A stretch of 21,302 nt of DNA from Podila epigama (lineage: Eukaryota; Mortierellomycota; Mortierellomycetes; Mortierellales; Mortierellaceae). Location of the stretch: the NCBI GenBank assembly GCA_015679605.1, contig JAAAVE010000094.1, positions 13,181 to 34,482 of the forward strand. The letters run 5' to 3'. Of the stretch, positions 18,617 to 21,302 are shown piece by piece (the first letter of the stretch is position 1; every line of letters starts with the position of its first letter). A program made the position numbers and the translations under genes. The notes beneath the pieces were generated by a model that was given only the letters and a program-made list of their open reading frames with translations, searched no databases and had not been told where the DNA came from.

Positions 18617-20817
18617 TCACGTCCAGTAGCGGAATGTAGGATGCGCATCACACAAATTCTCGCCCCGAGACTCTTCCAGAAACTGCTCTGGAGAAAGTCG
18701 TTCGCGCCTTTGATTCTCTCTTGAAAGAGCGGTTTTATGCATGAGGATCAAGAGACAGGCAGCTAAGCAAACGATGGCACAAATGGTATGACCTCGGATA
18801 TAACCATGGACCGCGTCCTTCTCGTCATAGATTTGACCACCGATCACACCGCCTAGGTTCCCAATCAAGACAATGATGGCAGTGCCAGCAGCTCGTTTTG
18901 TATGACCGCCAATGTTGGTGGAAAACCATGCCATCCTAATTTTTTTTTAAAAAGTGGATATAGAGATGTTTGGTTAGCTTTTGAGACGCGTTTCAGACAA
19001 TGGAGCATCGCTAGTTCAGTTAATTGGATTCATTCAAAAGAAAAGAAAGGAAAATCAATGTATATACTTTACATGGCTGGCAAGCTGGAAAAGGTACCAA
19101 GCGTGGCGATGATAAGACCCACGTATCGGACATGGACCGAGGCATCTCTACTAAGAATCAAGTAGACATAACCGAGGGCACTCACAAACATGGGACCTGC
19201 GAAATGGAAGCCCCGTTCCTTGAAGCGGTCCGAGGATATGGCCATGGCAATAGTGCAGAGGAACGCAATGACAAAGATGGGTATCGTCAAGAGCTCAGCT
19301 ACCAAAGGACTTTGTAAGAAGATGGTAAAAAGTAAATTAGAAAAAAAAAATATTATATACCCGCACGCGTTGATATTATATACAGGAACGATAGACAAAA
19401 ATAACCCTTGGTATGTCCTAGATTTTTTTTTACCTTGCCTTGAACTCTCTGAGAATAGAGGGTGCAAAGGCAGCCATGGAATGCAATGGAGTAACCACCA
19501 GAAGAAAAGCAAATCCATGCACATATATCTTCCAATCCCTAAAAGCCAACCAAACTTGTGGCCAAGAGAATTCCGTCTGTGTAGCAGGCCCTGCGTCGAC
19601 ATTGAGTTGATGCCTCACCATGGCGAGTTCGTCCTTGGTCAAGAACCGAGCCTCCTCTGGGAAATTGGGTAGAAAGAACACGACCGCCAGGGTCGTCACC
19701 AAGACTGGTACAGCATCCATGATAAAAATCCATTGCCATCCATGCAATCCTAAAATACCGTCCATGTGCTCAAGACCAAATGCCAACAGACCGCCAAAGG
19801 CACCCGAGAGTGCCCCTGCGCCAAAGAAGAGTCCATTCCGGAAAGCGATTTGAGACTTTGTGTACCAAACTGATATCATAAAGATGGCGCCAGGAAGGAG
19901 ACCACATTCAGCCACGCCGAGAAAGAAACGGCACGCCAAGAGACCGGGCCCAGATTTGACAGTCGCCATGGAAACCATGACAATACACCAAACCATCATA
20001 ATGACGAATATCCAGATACGGGGACCAAACCTTTTGAGTACGATGTTGGACGGGATCACAAAGGAAGAACTCCTAAATGAACATATCAACTTTTTTACTA
20101 TGAATATCTTTTTATACACTTTTTTTTTTTCGTCAACTTCACATCAAAAAAAGAAATGGACTCCTTACCCGAAAAAGATTATCGAAACTGCCCAATTGTA
20201 TTCACTTGAAGATAGGTTCAAGTCTTGAACAAGACCGATAATCTTGGCATTGCCTTAAAAGAATCATTTAAAGAGAAGAGTAGAAATAACGAGTTTGATG
20301 TCTCTCTTGTTTTTGTGGTTGGCATTCATGGATGGAAAAAAATATGAAGAAACAAAATATCATTCCCATTCCTTTTTGGAAAAGAAAAAAAAAAATGTCT
20401 TTTTTGTTGCTGTGTTTCCTTTTTTTTTCTTTCTACATCATCTCTCCTCTTACCAATGTTATTTCGCCCAAGAAACACAAAGAGATACAGAATTGTAAGC
20501 AACGGTAGGACATTCCAATCGATTTTGCGTATTAGCCGCTTTTGCATGCTTGGACTCATGTCCTCCTCTATTGCCCGCACCAGTAGTCCATTCGTAGAAT
20601 CTACTGGGGATGGAGTCGATGACTCTTGGTCTTGGTACAACACCCCCTTTGACATTTTTTCCTTGACCGCCAGACCATCTTCATGATGATAATGATGGTC
20701 AATGTTTATAGTCAGAGTTGTGGTGGTGATGTTTTGTTCTGGAACGATGGTCACCTCTGATTGTGATGCCCAAGGCGCATGGCTGTTATAAAGCTTTGTG
20801 TTCGCGTTGAAGGACAT
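18617..20817 (-). CDS. MFS transporter, anion:cation symporter family (allantoate/nicotinate permease-like), 547 aa
   Basis: Exons: 20817-20454, 20253-20169, 20072-19434, 19309-19073, 18935-18617; phases close and it ends in TGA. The predicted protein is a 12-span major facilitator with cytosolic termini, most like the fungal ACS group (TC 2.A.1.14: allantoate permease Dal5, nicotinate permease Tna1, and relatives), which import small organic acids and vitamins with protons. Residues 1-100 are a polar, His/Thr-rich N-terminal tail. Span 1 holds WNVLPLLTILYLFVFLGRNN, followed by the usual NIGNAK and SSSEYNWAVSIIFFG. Further landmarks are the signature RFFLGVAECGLLPGAI (exon 3), WYTKSQIAFRNGLFFGAGAL, GWQWIFIMDAVPVL, and in exon 5 NIGGHTKRAAGTAIIVLIGN. 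The C-terminal HPTFRYWT matches the family's conserved end. Substrate cannot be read from sequence. No neighbouring catabolic gene hints at one. Confidence 0.94.
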
Positions 20818-21302
20818 GTCTTTATGATATTACAAAGTTTGTAGAAATACGTCGTAGAAGCGAGTGAGTGGGAGTGTTTGAACAAGAGAGAGAAAGAGTG
20901 AGCGTGAGAGAGAGGGACAGAAAGAGAGAAAGCGAGATGGAAATGGAAAGGAAAACACGCGCGTCTTTGATGGTAAATGTCAAATTATGACCATTGTGCC
21001 ATTTTTTTTTCTGTCGTATTTTTTTTTTTTTTTTTGAACGGTTATGTTGGTGAGGAGAATAGGAAAAGCCTGGGTAACCATCAAAATGCCATTGACTTTT
21101 AACACGCCGTATAAATCCTTATAACGGTGTTTTTTGTGCACATGGACAATGTGCGCAATTCTCTCTATCCCGAATTTAACGACATGTCCTGCCGAAACCA
21201 AACCAAAAAGGTTACAAAAAAAAATGCCATGCAGCAGTAGAAGGACGATCATTTTTTTAAGCGCACAAAACGTTAGCAAAAAAAGGAGTAAATTGGGCAA
21301 AA
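20818..21302 (-). promoter_or_regulatory. Upstream flank of the transporter gene
   Basis: This is the probable promoter and 5' leader of the leftward transporter. On the coding strand it has a CT-rich tract (plus-strand GAGAGAAAGAGTGAG-type, 20885-20940) about 70-120 bp before the ATG. Beyond is AT-rich DNA with T runs (21002-21036). A leftward open frame of 106 codons (20980-21300) crosses a poly-A-derived Lys run, resembles nothing known to me and is not called as a gene, although it could be the edge of something beyond the window. Confidence 0.5.

Noticed and set aside
19190-19672. 160-codon rightward frame opposite the transporter gene
   Set aside because: It is antisense to transporter exons 3 and 4 and spans their intron; no independent evidence.
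20980-21300. 106-codon leftward frame at the right edge
   Set aside because: It includes a poly-A-derived Lys run, no family resemblance is seen, and its beginning may be outside the window; not supportable from this sequence.

Overview
This window is nuclear DNA from an intron-rich fungus. Introns are mostly about 70-370 nt, with GT..AG ends and often a pyrimidine run before the acceptor. Flanking DNA is full of poly-A/T, CT and tetranucleotide runs. The proteins fit an early-diverging filamentous fungus (Mucoromycota, possibly Mortierellomycotina), but the lineage is inferred from style only and was not tested. No tRNA, rRNA, transposon or CRISPR array was recognised.

Layout, left to right. 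1-760: AT-rich, low-complexity flank. 761-5077 (-): an 18-exon gene that I assembled exon by exon, with reading phase closing at every junction, into an 836-residue MCM-family protein. It has the fold landmarks of an MCM helicase but has lost the Walker A lysine, the Walker B acidic pair and the arginine finger, which is the profile of MCMDC2, a meiotic-recombination MCM paralogue. 5210-8401 (-): a four-exon gene for an unrecognised 567-residue, Ser/Pro-rich protein with a hydrophobic C-terminal segment. 8402-10027: a long divergent intergenic region. 10028-11881 (+): an intronless gene for an unrecognised 617-residue, low-complexity protein with a PPxY motif and a basic cluster. 12085-13492 (-): maleylacetoacetate isomerase (zeta-class GST), six exons, 217 residues. 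14203-15955 (+): a type I metacaspase, five exons, 416 residues, with an almost purely acidic N-terminal extension. 16895-18317 (+): a secreted-then-anchored single-pass membrane protein with a Cys-rich ectodomain. 18617-20817 (-): an MFS transporter of the anion:cation symporter family, five exons, 547 residues. 20818-21302: its upstream flank.

The genes do not form an obvious pathway or cluster. The isomerase belongs to tyrosine/phenylalanine breakdown, but no other enzyme of that pathway is here. The metacaspase and isomerase are divergent and share about 710 bp of upstream DNA. The most notable item is the MCMDC2-like gene, since I recall this family mainly from animals. Also notable are the acidic metacaspase prodomain, three GC-AG introns in two genes, and the several possible C-termini of the membrane protein. 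All exon boundaries are read by eye from splice signals, phase and family similarity; no alignment or transcript data were available.
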